Assembly: GCF_000705555.1 (NCBI RefSeq)
Contig: NZ_JMQN01000007.1
Location: 29,367-93,366 of the forward strand
Direction of reading: 5' to 3'
Length of the DNA stretch: 64,000 bases
Source: Marinobacterium lacunae
GTDB lineage: Bacteria; Pseudomonadota; Gammaproteobacteria; Pseudomonadales; Balneatricaceae
The position numbers and the translations under genes were made by a program. Of the stretch, positions 50,503 through 61,008 are shown in pieces. Numbering within the stretch: position 1 is the stretch's first letter; each line of letters begins with the position of its first letter. The notes beneath the pieces are model-generated. The model had not been told where the DNA came from. It saw only the letters and a list, made by a program, of their open reading frames with translations, and made no database searches.

Positions 50503-52821
50503 ATGCCCGCTGTGCGTCTGTGCGTGAAAGGGCAGGTACAGGGTGTCGGTTTTCGCCCTTTTGTGCACCGGTTGGCGACCGAGCTGAGCCTCGCAGGTGA
50601 AGTGAGCAATACTCGCAGTGGTGTCAGAATCGACCTGTTAGGCGCCGATGATGCCCTGAAACGCTTCCGTCTGGGACTTTATGAGCAGTTACCGCCGCTG
50701 GCGCGTATCGATCAGCTGACCGAGGAGCGGCTTGAACCTGCACCGGCGGTCGATGGCTTTCACATCATCGCCAGTGAATCGGCCGATACTCCGCTTGAGC
50801 TGCCTGTCATGCCGGATACCGCTGTGTGTCCGCTCTGTTTGGCGGAGATGTTCGATGTGGCCGACCGGCGCTATCGCTACCCCTTCATCAACTGCACGCA
50901 CTGTGGTCCGCGCTACTCGCTGATTCGCTCTTTGCCCTACGACCGGCCTAATACCAGCATGGCGGCTTTCACCCAGTGTGAGGCCTGCCTTGCGGAGTAC
51001 CACTCGGAACGGGACCGGCGTTTTCATGCCCAGCCGAATGCCTGTGCCGATTGTGGGCCCGAGCTATGGCTTGAATCGGCCCGTGGCGACCGGTTATCCG
51101 GTGATGTCATTGAACAGGCACTTGCTGCACTCAAGCGCGGAGAGATACTCGCCATACGCGGGATCGGCGGCTTCCATCTGGTGTGCAATGCCCGCAATGA
51201 AGCAGCGGTGCAGCGCCTGAGACAGCGCAAGCAGCGGCCAGCCAAGCCGTTCGCGATCATGGCATTGAACGCGGCGTCGCTGGAGAGTGCTGTTGAGCTG
51301 ACAACCATCGGGCGCCAGTGGCTTGAAAGCCGTGAAGCCCCCATTGTGTTGCTGCGCAAGCGTGCTGATACGGGCGGGGCGTTGGCAGAGGCGCTGGCAC
51401 CGGGGCTGGACCGGTTGGGCACCATGCTGCCCCACAGCCCGCTGCAGTGGCTGCTGTTTCATGAAGCGGCAGGGCGTCCGTCGGGAAGTGAATGGCTAGA
51501 GGCAACCCACCCGATGGTGCTGGTTATGACCAGCGCCAACCGAAGTGGCGAGCCGCTGATAACCGGCAATGACCAAGCGCGTGAGAAGCTGTCTGCGGTT
51601 GCGGATCTGTTCGTGATGCACAACCGGGAGATTGTCCACCGTGCTGATGATTCGCTGATCAATGCGATATCCGAGCCGCCCGCCTGGATTCGGTTGGGAC
51701 GCGGTCTGGCGCCGCGCGAGATCCCGCTGGCCCAGAGCGGGCCTTCCGTGCTGGCGTTTGGCGCATACATGAAGAACACCCTCTGCCTGACTCGGGGTGA
51801 TCGTGCCTTTATCTCGCCCCACATCGGAGATCTGGATAATGCCGATAACTGCCGGACGCTCGAAGAGAGTGTCGGGCAACTTTGTGATCTTTTAGGTACT
51901 CGTCCCGAGCATATTGCCTGTGACCTGCACCCCGACTTCCACGCCAGCCGCGTCGCAGCCGCCATGGCGGATCGCCTCGGAGTGAAGCTGCATGCCGTAC
52001 AGCACCACCATGCCCATGTGGCTGCCGTCATGGCAGAGCACAAAACCACCGAACCGGTACTTGGACTGGCACTGGATGGTGTGGGGCTCGGTTGGGATGG
52101 TCAGTTGCGTGGCGGCGAATTGTTGCAAGTGGACAGCGCAGGCTTTTCACCCGTGGGTGAGCTTGTCGCACTGGCGCTGCCCGGTGGAGATGCAGCGGCC
52201 CGAGAGCCCTGGCGAATGGCCAGCTCGGCGCTTCACCGTATGGGGCGACCCGAGCTGATAAGCCGGTTGTTCCCCGACAGGCCGGGTGCCGAGGCGGTGG
52301 GCCGAATGCTGGAGAGGGGCGTCAATTGTCCGCCTTGCTCAAGTCTTGGGCGTGTGTTTGATGCGGCGGCGGCGTTGCTGCGCATCTGCGAGGTTCAGCG
52401 CTACGAGGCGCAAGCGCCGATGCAGCTCGAAGCGATGGCAGCAGGCGTGAAGTTAGCCGATTTGCAGTCGCTGCACCGTATTCAAAACGGGGCAAAAGGG
52501 CTGGAGCTTGATCTGTTGCCGCTGCTCGAATCCTTGATAGACGAGGCCGACCAAGCCCAGGGGGCTGCACGTTTTCAGGCGGCGCTGATCTTGGCACTGA
52601 CCGACTGGGTATGCCGTGCGTCACGAGCGCAGGGCATAAAGCGGGTGGTGATGGCAGGCGGCTGTTTTCTGAATATGAGCCTGAGGGACGGTCTGCGTGA
52701 TGCATTGATCCGTGCCGGTATACAGGTGCTGTTGCCCCAGGCGGTGCCCGCCAATGATGCCGCTATCAGCCTTGGTCAGGCGTGGGCTGTGCATATGAAG
52801 TGCTCAGGCAGTCACGTATAA
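50503..52821 (+). CDS. hypF: Carbamoyltransferase HypF
   Basis: A 772-residue enzyme that makes the cyanide ligands from carbamoyl phosphate and passes them to HypE. Domains in order: acylphosphatase ([14 protein letters not shown], about residues 8-90), two zinc fingers (CPLCLAEM...CTHCGPRYS and CEACLAEY...CADCGPELW), a YrdC domain ([21 protein letters not shown]), and a Kae1-like carbamoyl transferase domain ([41 protein letters not shown]). The ATG two bases after the hupR stop was chosen. Confidence 0.96.
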   Translation: MPAVRLCVKGQVQGVGFRPFVHRLATELSLAGEVSNTRSGVRIDLLGADDALKRFRLGLYEQLPPLARIDQLTEERLEPAPAVDGFHIIASESADTPLELPVMPDTAVCPLCLAEMFDVADRRYRYPFINCTHCGPRYSLIRSLPYDRPNTSMAAFTQCEACLAEYHSERDRRFHAQPNACADCGPELWLESARGDRLSGDVIEQALAALKRGEILAIRGIGGFHLVCNARNEAAVQRLRQRKQRPAKPFAIMALNAASLESAVELTTIGRQWLESREAPIVLLRKRADTGGALAEALAPGLDRLGTMLPHSPLQWLLFHEAAGRPSGSEWLEATHPMVLVMTSANRSGEPLITGNDQAREKLSAVADLFVMHNREIVHRADDSLINAISEPPAWIRLGRGLAPREIPLAQSGPSVLAFGAYMKNTLCLTRGDRAFISPHIGDLDNADNCRTLEESVGQLCDLLGTRPEHIACDLHPDFHASRVAAAMADRLGVKLHAVQHHHAHVAAVMAEHKTTEPVLGLALDGVGLGWDGQLRGGELLQVDSAGFSPVGELVALALPGGDAAAREPWRMASSALHRMGRPELISRLFPDRPGAEAVGRMLERGVNCPPCSSLGRVFDAAAALLRICEVQRYEAQAPMQLEAMAAGVKLADLQSLHRIQNGAKGLELDLLPLLESLIDEADQAQGAARFQAALILALTDWVCRASRAQGIKRVVMAGGCFLNMSLRDGLRDALIRAGIQVLLPQAVPANDAAISLGQAWAVHMKCSGSHV

Positions 52822-52849
52822 AAACGATAAATGAAGTTGAGGTAAGCCT

Positions 52850-53125
52850 ATGTGTCTGGCAATCCCGGTAAGGATTGAGGCGTTGATTGATGACGAGAGA
52901 GCGCTGGCGGATATCGGCGGTCTGCGTAAGGAGATCAACACCGCGTTGGTTGAGAATCTGAAGGTCGGGGATTACGTAATCCTGCATGTGGGCTATGCCT
53001 TGAACAAACTCGATCCTGAAGAGGCGGCCCGCACGCTTGCGCTGTTTGAGGAGTTGGGGCAGCTGCAAGCGGCGCGCGATGCAGCGCTGGAAGAGGGGGA
53101 ACTCTCGATGGAGGGGAAGGCATGA
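52850..53125 (+). CDS. hypC: Hydrogenase maturation chaperone HypC
   Basis: A 91-residue chaperone that works with HypD to assemble the Fe(CN)2CO unit and carries it to the large subunit. The invariant N-terminus [12 protein letters not shown] with Cys2 is present, as is [20 protein letters not shown]. It overlaps hypD by four bases. Confidence 0.96.
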   Translation: MCLAIPVRIEALIDDERALADIGGLRKEINTALVENLKVGDYVILHVGYALNKLDPEEAARTLALFEELGQLQAARDAALEEGELSMEGKA

Positions 53126-54270
53126 AATACGTCGACGAGTTTCGAGATGGTGACAAGGCCCGTGCCATCGCCGGTCAGATCCGACAGGAAGCCGATCCTG
53201 CACGCACTTACAACCTCATGGAGTTTTGCGGTGGTCACACCCACGCGATCTTCCGTTACGGTATTCCGGGTTTGTTGCCGCCAAACGTCAAACTGATCCA
53301 CGGCCCCGGCTGTCCGGTCTGCGTGCTGCCCATTGGGCGTCTGGATATGGCGGTCGAGCTGGCGCGCCGCCCGGACGTCATTCTCTGTACCTACGGCGAT
53401 ATGCTGCGGGTGCCGGGTTCCGGCCGCGTCAGCCTGATGAAGGTGCGCGCCGAAGGCACCGACGTACGCATGCTGTACTCGCCTGCCGACGCTATCACGA
53501 TTGCCCAGCAGAATCCGGACAAGCAGGTGGTGTTCTTTGCCATCGGCTTCGAGACCACCACACCGCCCACCGCGCTGGTGCTGGAACAGGCGAAAAAGCT
53601 GAATCTCACCAACTTCTCGGTGTTCTGCAACCATGTGCTGACGCCAGCGGCGATGCACGCGATCCTCAATACGCCGGAGGCCGACTCCGGTGCGTTGATG
53701 CTGGATGGCTTTATTGGACCTGCTCACGTCAGTACGGTTATAGGCTCAGCCCCGTATGAACCCTTCCCCGAACAGTACGGGAAGCCGGTGGTGATTGCCG
53801 GATTCGAGCCGCTGGATGTCCTTCAAGCGATACTGATGCTGATCCGGCAGCTAAACGAGGGGCGATGTGAGGTTGAGAACGAGTTCACCCGTGCGGTCAC
53901 CCGCGAGGGTAATGCCAAAGCAAAAGCGTTGGTTGAGCGGGTGTTTGAGCGGCGTGAGAGTTTCGAGTGGCGTGGCCTGGGGGCCATTCCCCACAGCGCG
54001 CTGTGCATTGCACCGGCATACGCGGCCTTCGATGCCGAAAAACGCTTCGGGCTGGAGCAGTTGCACGGCCGTGAAAATAAGGCGTGTGAGTGCCCGTCCA
54101 TTCTGCGTGGCGTGAAAAATCCGCGTGACTGCTCACTGTTTGGCGACCCCTGTACACCCGATAATCCACTGGGGTCCTGCATGGTCTCCTCCGAGGGGGC
54201 GTGCGCGGCGTATTACAGTTACGGGCGTTTCAGCGACAGTCGAATCGCTGTTGAGGAGGTAAACGTATGA
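53122..54270 (+). CDS. hypD: Hydrogenase maturation factor HypD
   Basis: A 382-residue 4Fe-4S protein on which CO and CN are attached to iron. Diagnostic blocks are [54 protein letters not shown] and the C-terminal cysteine-rich [40 protein letters not shown]. Length is normal. It overlaps hypE by four bases. Confidence 0.97.
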   Translation: MKYVDEFRDGDKARAIAGQIRQEADPARTYNLMEFCGGHTHAIFRYGIPGLLPPNVKLIHGPGCPVCVLPIGRLDMAVELARRPDVILCTYGDMLRVPGSGRVSLMKVRAEGTDVRMLYSPADAITIAQQNPDKQVVFFAIGFETTTPPTALVLEQAKKLNLTNFSVFCNHVLTPAAMHAILNTPEADSGALMLDGFIGPAHVSTVIGSAPYEPFPEQYGKPVVIAGFEPLDVLQAILMLIRQLNEGRCEVENEFTRAVTREGNAKAKALVERVFERRESFEWRGLGAIPHSALCIAPAYAAFDAEKRFGLEQLHGRENKACECPSILRGVKNPRDCSLFGDPCTPDNPLGSCMVSSEGACAAYYSYGRFSDSRIAVEEVNV

Positions 54271-55292
54271 CGCGGCTGAATATCGCCAAGGGCCGTGTCG
54301 AGATGGTACACGGCAGCGGCGGGCGTGCAATGGCGGAGTTGATCGAGCAGTTATTTGCCGATGCGTTTGCCAACGAGTGGCTGGCGCAGGGCAACGATCA
54401 GGCGCAGTTTACGCTGCCGCCGGGCAGGGTGGTGATGGCCACGGATAGCCATGTGGTGTCACCGCTGTTTTTTCCCGGCGGCGATATTGGCTCGCTCTCG
54501 GTGCACGGCACGATCAACGATGTGGCCATGTCCGGTGCCCGACCCTGTTACCTGTCAGTGGGCTTCATCCTCGAAGAGGGGTTCCCGCTGGCTGACCTGA
54601 AACGGATCGTCGATTCGATGGCGAACGCGTCGAAGGAGGCGGGCGTGCCAATCGTTACCGGCGATACCAAGGTGGTGGAGCGCGGCAAGGGCGATGGTGT
54701 GTTCATCAATACCACCGGCATCGGCGTGGTGCCGGAGGGATTGAACCTGTCCGGTGACAAGGCGCGGCCGGGTGATGCGATCCTGCTCTCCGGCACCATA
54801 GGCGACCACGGTGTCACCATCCTGTCGCTGCGCGAAAGCCTGGGCTTCGAAGCCGATATCCAGTCCGACTCCCAGTCGCTGCACCGGCTGGTGGCGGCGA
54901 TGGTGGAGGTGGTGCCGGAGATCCGCTGCATGCGCGATCCCACACGAGGCGGACTTGCCAATACGCTGAACGAGCTGGCCAAGCAGTCAGGCGTCGGGAT
55001 GCAACTGTTCGAGAAGCAGATTCCGGTACGCGAGCCGGTGCGTGCGGCCTGCGAGTTTCTCGGGCTCGACCCCTTGTATGTCGCCAACGAGGGCAAATTG
55101 ATTGCGATCTGCCCTCAGGACAGAGCGGAGCAACTGCTCGAGGTGATGCGGGCTCATTCTCAGGGGCGGCACGCGGCCATTATCGGACGTGTGGTCAGCG
55201 ACTCACACCACTTTGTACAGATGGAAACCGTATTTGGCGGCAGCCGTATGGTGGACTGGCTCAACGGCGAGCAGCTACCAAGGATCTGCTGA
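54267..55292 (+). CDS. hypE: Hydrogenase maturation protein HypE
   Basis: A 341-residue PurM-like protein that dehydrates the carbamoyl group on its C-terminal cysteine to thiocyanate. The C-terminus LPRIC supplies that cysteine. The N-terminal VHGSGGRAMAELIEQLF and VMATDSHVVSPLFFPGGDIGSLSVHGTINDVAMSGA are the ATP-binding blocks. It is the last gene of the hydrogenase cluster. Confidence 0.97.
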   Translation: MTRLNIAKGRVEMVHGSGGRAMAELIEQLFADAFANEWLAQGNDQAQFTLPPGRVVMATDSHVVSPLFFPGGDIGSLSVHGTINDVAMSGARPCYLSVGFILEEGFPLADLKRIVDSMANASKEAGVPIVTGDTKVVERGKGDGVFINTTGIGVVPEGLNLSGDKARPGDAILLSGTIGDHGVTILSLRESLGFEADIQSDSQSLHRLVAAMVEVVPEIRCMRDPTRGGLANTLNELAKQSGVGMQLFEKQIPVREPVRAACEFLGLDPLYVANEGKLIAICPQDRAEQLLEVMRAHSQGRHAAIIGRVVSDSHHFVQMETVFGGSRMVDWLNGEQLPRIC

Positions 55293-55367
55293 GGCGCTCG
55301 GCGTGAGCCGGATCGGAAAGCGGCAGCGAGGCCAGTGACACCCGCTGCCAAACGACAGGGCGGTGGA

Positions 55368-56639
55368 TCAGAAGCGGGGTATCTTGCCGCTCCACTCCGG
55401 CTGATACTTCTGCATCTCCTTCACATCGTCACGGGCGCGAATGCCGCAGGTCCGGTAGTTTTCCGCCAGCACGGCCAGTGCCTCGCGATCCAGCTCCACC
55501 CCCAGACCGGGGGCATCGGGCACCCGAACGGAGCCGTTCTCGAACTTGATCTTGCCGCCCTTGATCACCTCCTCCTCTTGCCAGGGGTAGTGGGTGTCGC
55601 AGGCGTAGGTCAGGTTGTCGATGGCTGCAGCGGCGTGGGTCATCGCCATCAGACTGATGCCCAGATGGGAGTTGGAATGCATCGACAGGCCGATATCGTA
55701 GATCTTGCACACCGCGGCCAGATCCTGGGTTGCACGCAGGCCGCCCCAGTAGTGGTGATCGGAGAGGATCACCTGAACCGCGTCGAGCTCGATGGCGCGT
55801 TTCAGGTCGAAGGTGCCGATCACACACATATTGGTGGCCAGTGGGATATCGGTAGCGGCGCTGACCTGTCCCATCGCCTCCTTGCCCGGCGACGGGTCCT
55901 CCAAGTACTGCAACAGTCCTCCTTCGAACAGCGGCAGTAGGCGCTTAGTGGTTTCCACCGACCAGCCGCCGTTGGGGTCGATCCGCAACGGATGGTTGGG
56001 GAAGGCCTGCTTCAAGGCGCGTAGCGCCTCGATCTCGGCTTCGGGTTCGAACACGCCGGCTTTCAGTTTGATTGAACCGAAGCCGTATTCGTCGATCATC
56101 ATTTTCGCCTGAGCAACGATCTGCTCCGGTGTCAGCGCCTCGCCCCACTTATCGACCCAGGTATCGTCGGTGAAGCGGTGGCGTTCGAACTTGTAGAACA
56201 GGTAGGCGCTGTAATCGACGCTGTCGCGGACCTTGCCGCCCAGCAGATCGCACACCGGACGACCGGTGAGCTTGCCGATCAGGTCCAGGCAGGCCACCTC
56301 GAAGGCGGAGAAGATGCGCGGTACAGTGGTCGCGCCCAGTGTGCCGGGGGCGATCTCAAGGCCGGACTGCGGGTCCGGCTGCTCCACCACTTCGGCGATA
56401 CGGTGGCGAATGGCATTCAGGTTGAAGATATCCATACCCACCAGTGCCGGTGCCACCGCCTGTAGCTGGCTGATGGTCTGCTCATCGCCGTAGGATTCAC
56501 CCAGGCCGTAAACACCGTTTTCTGTGTATACCTCGATAATAGTGCGCAGGGCCCAGGCCTCATGTACGCCATAGGCGTTCAGTAGAGGCGGATCGCGAAA
56601 CGCGATCGGAGTGACAGTGATCGATTCAATGCGGGACAT
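55368..56639 (-). CDS. gudD: Glucarate dehydratase-like enolase-superfamily enzyme
   Basis: A 423-residue acid-sugar dehydratase. The enolase-superfamily catalytic set is visible: KLKAG (KxK base), DPNGGW, EDPSPG for metal ligands, SDHHYWGG and the His base in GLSMHSNSHLGISL. These match glucarate dehydratase, which converts D-glucarate to 5-keto-4-deoxyglucarate. It is slightly shorter than E. coli GudD (446). Galactarate or idarate may be turned over too. The adjacent TRAP transporter and FCD-type regulator fit uptake of a hexarate. Confidence 0.85.
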   Translation of the reverse strand: MSRIESITVTPIAFRDPPLLNAYGVHEAWALRTIIEVYTENGVYGLGESYGDEQTISQLQAVAPALVGMDIFNLNAIRHRIAEVVEQPDPQSGLEIAPGTLGATTVPRIFSAFEVACLDLIGKLTGRPVCDLLGGKVRDSVDYSAYLFYKFERHRFTDDTWVDKWGEALTPEQIVAQAKMMIDEYGFGSIKLKAGVFEPEAEIEALRALKQAFPNHPLRIDPNGGWSVETTKRLLPLFEGGLLQYLEDPSPGKEAMGQVSAATDIPLATNMCVIGTFDLKRAIELDAVQVILSDHHYWGGLRATQDLAAVCKIYDIGLSMHSNSHLGISLMAMTHAAAAIDNLTYACDTHYPWQEEEVIKGGKIKFENGSVRVPDAPGLGVELDREALAVLAENYRTCGIRARDDVKEMQKYQPEWSGKIPRF

Positions 56640-56747
56640 GGCAGGTCCTCCGGTAATTTTGAGCGCTTTCGGGCCAGCCGAACCCGTCTATCCGAGGTCA
56701 GAGTACGGATAGCGGGAGCGAGGCTGGGAATCAGGTTTTGACTGTGT

Positions 56748-56870
56748 TCAGGCGAAGCCGGCGGCCAGTCCGAACATCAGTGCTATAAGTGCGCCGGAAA
56801 ATATCAGCCCGGCGATCCAGGGCTTGGCGCCATAGAGGTCGATATCGTCATTACTGTCGCGACCAATCAT
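56748..56870 (-). CDS. 40-residue membrane microprotein downstream of the TRAP permease
   Basis: The frame starts MIGRDSNDDIDLYGAKPW, then has one hydrophobic helix (IAGLIFSGALIALMFGLAAG) and ends FA. AGGAG lies six to seven bases before the ATG, and it starts 28 bases after the permease stop on the same strand. A polar N-terminus and one helix suggest a small subunit or regulator of the TRAP permease. No family is recognised. Confidence 0.65.
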   Translation of the reverse strand: MIGRDSNDDIDLYGAKPWIAGLIFSGALIALMFGLAAGFA

Positions 56871-56898
56871 TGGTTATCTCCTAGTTCAAAGCACTGTC

Positions 56899-58980
56899 TT
56901 AGCTGCCGAGCAGCTCCGGAAGCCAGAGGGCGATCTGCGGGAACATCATCACCAGGATCAGACCGACAATCTGAATACCGATGAACGGCATCACCGAGAT
57001 GAAAATTTCCTGTAGCGATACATCCTTGGGCGCCACCGATTTGAGCCAGAAGCAGGCCGGTCCGAAGGGCGGTGACAGGAAGTAGATCTGAATGTTGAGC
57101 ACGAACAGGATGCCGAACCAGATCTTGGCCTGATCTTCGGTGAGGCCGAGCTCCGGTGCCAGTGTCATCACCACCGGTGCGAATACCGGTACCGTGATCA
57201 GGATGATCGCGATCCATTCCATGAAGGTGCCCAGCACCACAAGGATCAGCATCATTACCAGAATCACGCCGATCGCCGGCAGGCCCAGGTTCATGAACAG
57301 GCTGCGCATGAAATCGCCGCCGCCGACCAGGTTGAAGATGCCGACGAAAGAGACCGCGCCCAGTACCAGCCAGATAATGGTGCCGACCGTGGTCATGGTG
57401 CCCACCAATGCGCCCTTGAGCATCTCCCACTTGAACTCGTGCCGCACAGCAGCAACGATTATGGCGCCCAAGGCTCCTAGTGCCGCGGCTTCGGTGATCG
57501 AGGCGACCCCGCCGTAGATGGAGCCCATAACACCGCCGATCAGCAGGATGCTGAGCAGCACCGCATTCATCCGCGCACGGGACAGTTTCGAGCTTTTACC
57601 CGTGACCGCTTCCACCTCGGCGGCGGTAGGCGCCATCGACGGATTGATATGCACACGGATCAGTACATACAGTGCATAGAACACCGCCAGCATGATGCCG
57701 GGCACGGCGCCGGCCATGAACAGGTCACCGATACCCACCTCGGCGGAGAGGCCGTAGACGATCATGATGATCGACGGCGGTATCAGCGTCGCCAATGCAC
57801 CGGAGGCGCAGATCAGACCGATGGTCATCTTGCGGTCATAGCCCAGACGCAGCATCTGCGGCAGGGCGACAAGGCCGAGCATGACGATCTCGCCGCCCAT
57901 GACGCCAGACATCGCCGCCAGAATCACCGCGACGACCACAGTCTGCACCGCCACACCACCGCGCAGGTTGCCGGCGAAAATCGACATGGCGTCGAACAGG
58001 TCTTCCGCTATACCCGCCTTCTCGAGGATAGTTGCCATCAACACGAAGAAGGGGATCGCCACCAGGGTGTAGTGGTCGAGCAGTCCCGCCGCGTTGGAGG
58101 AGACCAGGTAAAGACCGCGCGGTCCGAAGAAGGCGATCGCCATCAACACCGATACGATCAGCGTCACGATGCCGAGCGGCATGCCGGTCATCATCAGCGC
58201 GACCAGGATCAGCACCATGATCAGCGAGATGGCCCCCAGGCTGTAGGAGCGGATATCCAGTGCCTGGCTTGGGTCCAGTGCCGCACCGAGTGCCGAGATA
58301 TGCTCTGCCACAGAGGCGAACATTGACTCGGGTCCGGCCAAGGTGGCGAGCAGGCCGTTAACGAAGTAGAACAGCATGAACGCGCCGGCGATCTTGACCG
58401 CTAACCGAGCAGTGTTCGAGCGCAGATGACGGTGCAGGTTGACGGTCAGTTGCGCCAGATAGAGCAGGCCGCCGGTGGCGAGCAGTATCTTCAATACCAT
58501 CGGCATCGGCGAGTTGAATGCGCTGCCAGCGCGCTCGATATGCTCTGCTGAAAGGTAGGCGCGCAGGGTGGCGTCCGACAGCAGCAGGAACAAAGCGACA
58601 ATGCCGACGATCATGGCAAATAGATCGAGACGCCACTGTGCCTTCGGCGAAACCAGATTATGGATAACGGTGATACCGATATGGCGCTGTTTCAGCGTGA
58701 TATAGCCGGAGGATAGCATCCAGGCGGCGGCGCACAGCACCATGACGATCTCGAACGCCCACTGTGTGGGTGCGTTGAACACGTAGCGCGCAACCACTTC
58801 CCAGAGTGTCGCGCCGGCGGCGACCAGGTAGATCATCGCAATGCCGATACCGGTAAAGTGGCTGATATGATCGATCAGGGTGTAGCGGTCGTAGGACACC
58901 GACTCGGAGTGATGAATCGGATCGTCCTCGGCGACTTCCAGAATCTCTTCGTGTGACAGGCTCTCTGCGTGAGACATCAC
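56899..58980 (-). CDS. TRAP transporter fused permease (DctQ-DctM)
   Basis: A 693-residue inner-membrane protein fusing the small (DctQ, residues about 35-210) and large (DctM, about 245-690) TRAP permease subunits. The DctQ part has WEVVARYVFNAPTQWAFEIVMVLCAAAWMLSSGY; the DctM part has GMPLGIVTLIVSVLMAIAFFG, PFFVLMATILEKAG, LAAMSGVMGGEIVMLG and the C-terminal GPACFWLKSVAPKDVSLQEIF. It imports a carboxylate or sugar acid with Na+ or H+. It is followed by a 40-residue membrane ORF and the glucarate dehydratase-like gene. Confidence 0.93.
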   Translation of the reverse strand: MMSHAESLSHEEILEVAEDDPIHHSESVSYDRYTLIDHISHFTGIGIAMIYLVAAGATLWEVVARYVFNAPTQWAFEIVMVLCAAAWMLSSGYITLKQRHIGITVIHNLVSPKAQWRLDLFAMIVGIVALFLLLSDATLRAYLSAEHIERAGSAFNSPMPMVLKILLATGGLLYLAQLTVNLHRHLRSNTARLAVKIAGAFMLFYFVNGLLATLAGPESMFASVAEHISALGAALDPSQALDIRSYSLGAISLIMVLILVALMMTGMPLGIVTLIVSVLMAIAFFGPRGLYLVSSNAAGLLDHYTLVAIPFFVLMATILEKAGIAEDLFDAMSIFAGNLRGGVAVQTVVVAVILAAMSGVMGGEIVMLGLVALPQMLRLGYDRKMTIGLICASGALATLIPPSIIMIVYGLSAEVGIGDLFMAGAVPGIMLAVFYALYVLIRVHINPSMAPTAAEVEAVTGKSSKLSRARMNAVLLSILLIGGVMGSIYGGVASITEAAALGALGAIIVAAVRHEFKWEMLKGALVGTMTTVGTIIWLVLGAVSFVGIFNLVGGGDFMRSLFMNLGLPAIGVILVMMLILVVLGTFMEWIAIILITVPVFAPVVMTLAPELGLTEDQAKIWFGILFVLNIQIYFLSPPFGPACFWLKSVAPKDVSLQEIFISVMPFIGIQIVGLILVMMFPQIALWLPELLGS

Positions 58981-59098
58981 AACAACCTCGAATTAATTGA
59001 AAAGCTTCAACGTCCCTTCAGGGGCGGGTGATCGAGACCGCTCTGCGATCATCGCGATCGGCTCGGCCTGCCACAAACGGACAGACCGAGCACAAGTG

Positions 59099-60130
59099 TT
59101 ACAGCATTCCTTTGCTGCTCATGAACCGGATGTGCGCTTCGTATACCTCTTTCGCCAGCGGCGATGCGTTGGCAAAGGCTTCCCAGGACTGCTGGGCGAT
59201 CTTGCGGAACTTGTCGCGCTCAGCCTGCGGCCAGTCGATGATGGTCAGCTTACCGGCGGCCCGGTCGCGTGCTACCAGCTCCTTGTCCTTGGCATCCATG
59301 TATTGACGCAGGTCGTCGTAGGCGGCGGTGAACCATTGGTTCAGCGCGGTTTTTTCACTGTCGGAGAGCTTGTTCCAGGTCAGGTCCGATATGGTGAACT
59401 GCATAAACGGGATGGAGTGGATGCCGGGGTAGAGCGGGTATTTCGCGACCTTATGCATGCCGCTGGCGTCGTTGTTGGCGTAGGCGGAGCTGTCCGCGGC
59501 ATCGATGACGTTTTTCTCCAGTGCGGTGTAGACCTCTGATCCTGGCAGGGACACCGGGGAGGCGCCGGCACGTTTGAAAACATCAGCGGCCAAGCCTTCA
59601 GGGGTGCGAATTTTCAGACCGGTCAGATCGCCAACACCGTTGATCGGTACCTTGGAGACGAAGGCCTCGCTCTTCTCCGAACTGCAGCCGATGACATGAA
59701 TGCCGGGCTGGTACTTGTCGAACAGCTTCTGCAGCATCTCCTTGCCGCCGCCCTGCATGCAGAACTCCTGAATCTGGGCCGGATCGGTGTAGCCAGCGGT
59801 CAGGTCACCCATCAGCGCAAACGCCGGGTCAATGCCGGAGAAGTAGCTGGTTGCGGTGAGATCGCCGTCGAGGATGCCCATGGCAACCGCTTCCGGGGTG
59901 TCCCGGTGCGGCACCACCGATTTCACCGGCAGCAACATCAGGTCGATAGAGCCGTTGGTCATCTCTTTCAGCTTGGGCACCCATTTCTCGTTCAGCAGGT
60001 TCAGGCTGATATGGCTGGCGTTGAAGCTGGTCTGCACTTTCAGCGTGCGTGCCTCGGCTGTAGCGCTCAGCGTCAATGCACAGGCGGTGGTCAGGGCCAG
60101 TGAGGTGTTCAGGAATCGGCGAACAGTCAT
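59099..60130 (-). CDS. TRAP transporter periplasmic binding protein (DctP)
   Basis: A 343-residue DctP-family solute-binding protein with a signal peptide (LNTSLALTTACALTLSATAEA). The family motifs are NEKWVPKLKEMTNGSIDLMLLP, LKIRTPEGLAADVFKRAGASPVSLPGSEVYTALEKNVIDAAD and YPGIHSIPFMQFTISDLTWNKLS. The arginine of KIRTP is the usual ligand-binding carboxylate contact. It is the first gene of the transporter operon, with AGGAAA before the ATG and the FCD regulator divergent from it. Confidence 0.92.
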   Translation of the reverse strand: MTVRRFLNTSLALTTACALTLSATAEARTLKVQTSFNASHISLNLLNEKWVPKLKEMTNGSIDLMLLPVKSVVPHRDTPEAVAMGILDGDLTATSYFSGIDPAFALMGDLTAGYTDPAQIQEFCMQGGGKEMLQKLFDKYQPGIHVIGCSSEKSEAFVSKVPINGVGDLTGLKIRTPEGLAADVFKRAGASPVSLPGSEVYTALEKNVIDAADSSAYANNDASGMHKVAKYPLYPGIHSIPFMQFTISDLTWNKLSDSEKTALNQWFTAAYDDLRQYMDAKDKELVARDRAAGKLTIIDWPQAERDKFRKIAQQSWEAFANASPLAKEVYEAHIRFMSSKGML

Positions 60131-60183
60131 TAGTTTTTCCTTTCTTATCGTTGGAGTGGATGTTGCTCATGGCGATCAGCTGT

Positions 60184-60203
60184 CTGAAATACTAATATAT
60201 CAG
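60184..60203. promoter_or_regulatory. Candidate operator of the FCD-type regulator
   Basis: CTGAAATACTAATATATCAG is symmetric at 16 of 20 positions and lies in the divergent gap between dctP and the GntR-family gene. FCD regulators usually bind such AT-rich palindromes. Confidence 0.35.
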
Positions 60204-60291
60204 TTGAGATTCGCAAGCGTATTTTATACTTTGTCAGCCAAGCTAATGAGCGGAACAGCCAAGTGCCCGCGGTTAAGGGAGTTCTGGATAG

Positions 60292-61008
60292 ATGAAACCT
60301 GTCGACGTTACGCAGTTGCTGCAGCAGAGCAGTCTGGTATCCGACCGCTCGCGTTCAGCTGTCGACCGGGTCTACGATGATCTGCATAGACGTATCGTTG
60401 ATCTAGAGCTGCCTCCGGATACCACATTGACCCGGGGCGAGTTGTGCAGTGACTACGATGTCAGCCTGACGCCGGTCCGGGAGGCGCTGTTGCGACTGGA
60501 GCAGTTGGGGTTGGTTAAGATTTACCCGCAGTCGCGTACCATTGTCACGCGGATAGAGGTCAGTCGCCTCAAACAGAGCCATTTTCTGCGTGAAGCGCTT
60601 GAATGTGAGGTGGTGCGCAGGTTAGCACTGGAACACGATGCGGCACTGATCACAAAGCTGCACGCCATTATCGATCTGCAGGAGCAGTGTGCGGCCGATC
60701 CGGAGCAGATTGCCACGTTCAGCAAGCTGGATGAGCTTTTCCACGAAATCCTGTTCAAGGCCGTGGATCAGCTTCCGCTGTTTACGTTATCGCGTTCCAT
60801 GTTGGGCCATATGGCGAGGGTGAGGCGTCTGGACCTGCCCAGCGAAGGAAAAACCCGCAATGTGATCGAGGTGCATCGCCACATAGTGGACAGCATCGCC
60901 AGTGGCGATCCTCAGCAGGCGATGGAGGTTATGCGTGAACATCTGCAGGGTACGATCGCGCGGATCGGCACCCTTCGCCAAGCCTACCCCGACTTTTTCA
61001 CCGATTAG
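60292..61008 (+). CDS. GntR-family regulator, FadR/FCD subgroup
   Basis: A 238-residue regulator with an N-terminal winged helix (TLTRGELCSDYDVSLTPVREALLRLEQLGLV) and a C-terminal all-helical FCD ligand domain (LDELFHEILFKAV, HRHIVDSIASGDPQQAMEVMREHL) whose Asp and His residues normally bind a metal and an organic acid. It is divergent from the TRAP operon and probably represses it until the substrate is present. It converges with the next permease gene, overlapping by four bases. Confidence 0.9.
   Translation: MKPVDVTQLLQQSSLVSDRSRSAVDRVYDDLHRRIVDLELPPDTTLTRGELCSDYDVSLTPVREALLRLEQLGLVKIYPQSRTIVTRIEVSRLKQSHFLREALECEVVRRLALEHDAALITKLHAIIDLQEQCAADPEQIATFSKLDELFHEILFKAVDQLPLFTLSRSMLGHMARVRRLDLPSEGKTRNVIEVHRHIVDSIASGDPQQAMEVMREHLQGTIARIGTLRQAYPDFFTD

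Noticed and set aside
57649..58326. 225-codon histidine- and arginine-rich plus-strand frame antisense to the TRAP permease
   Set aside because: Composition is that expected from the reverse strand of a GC-rich membrane-protein gene.
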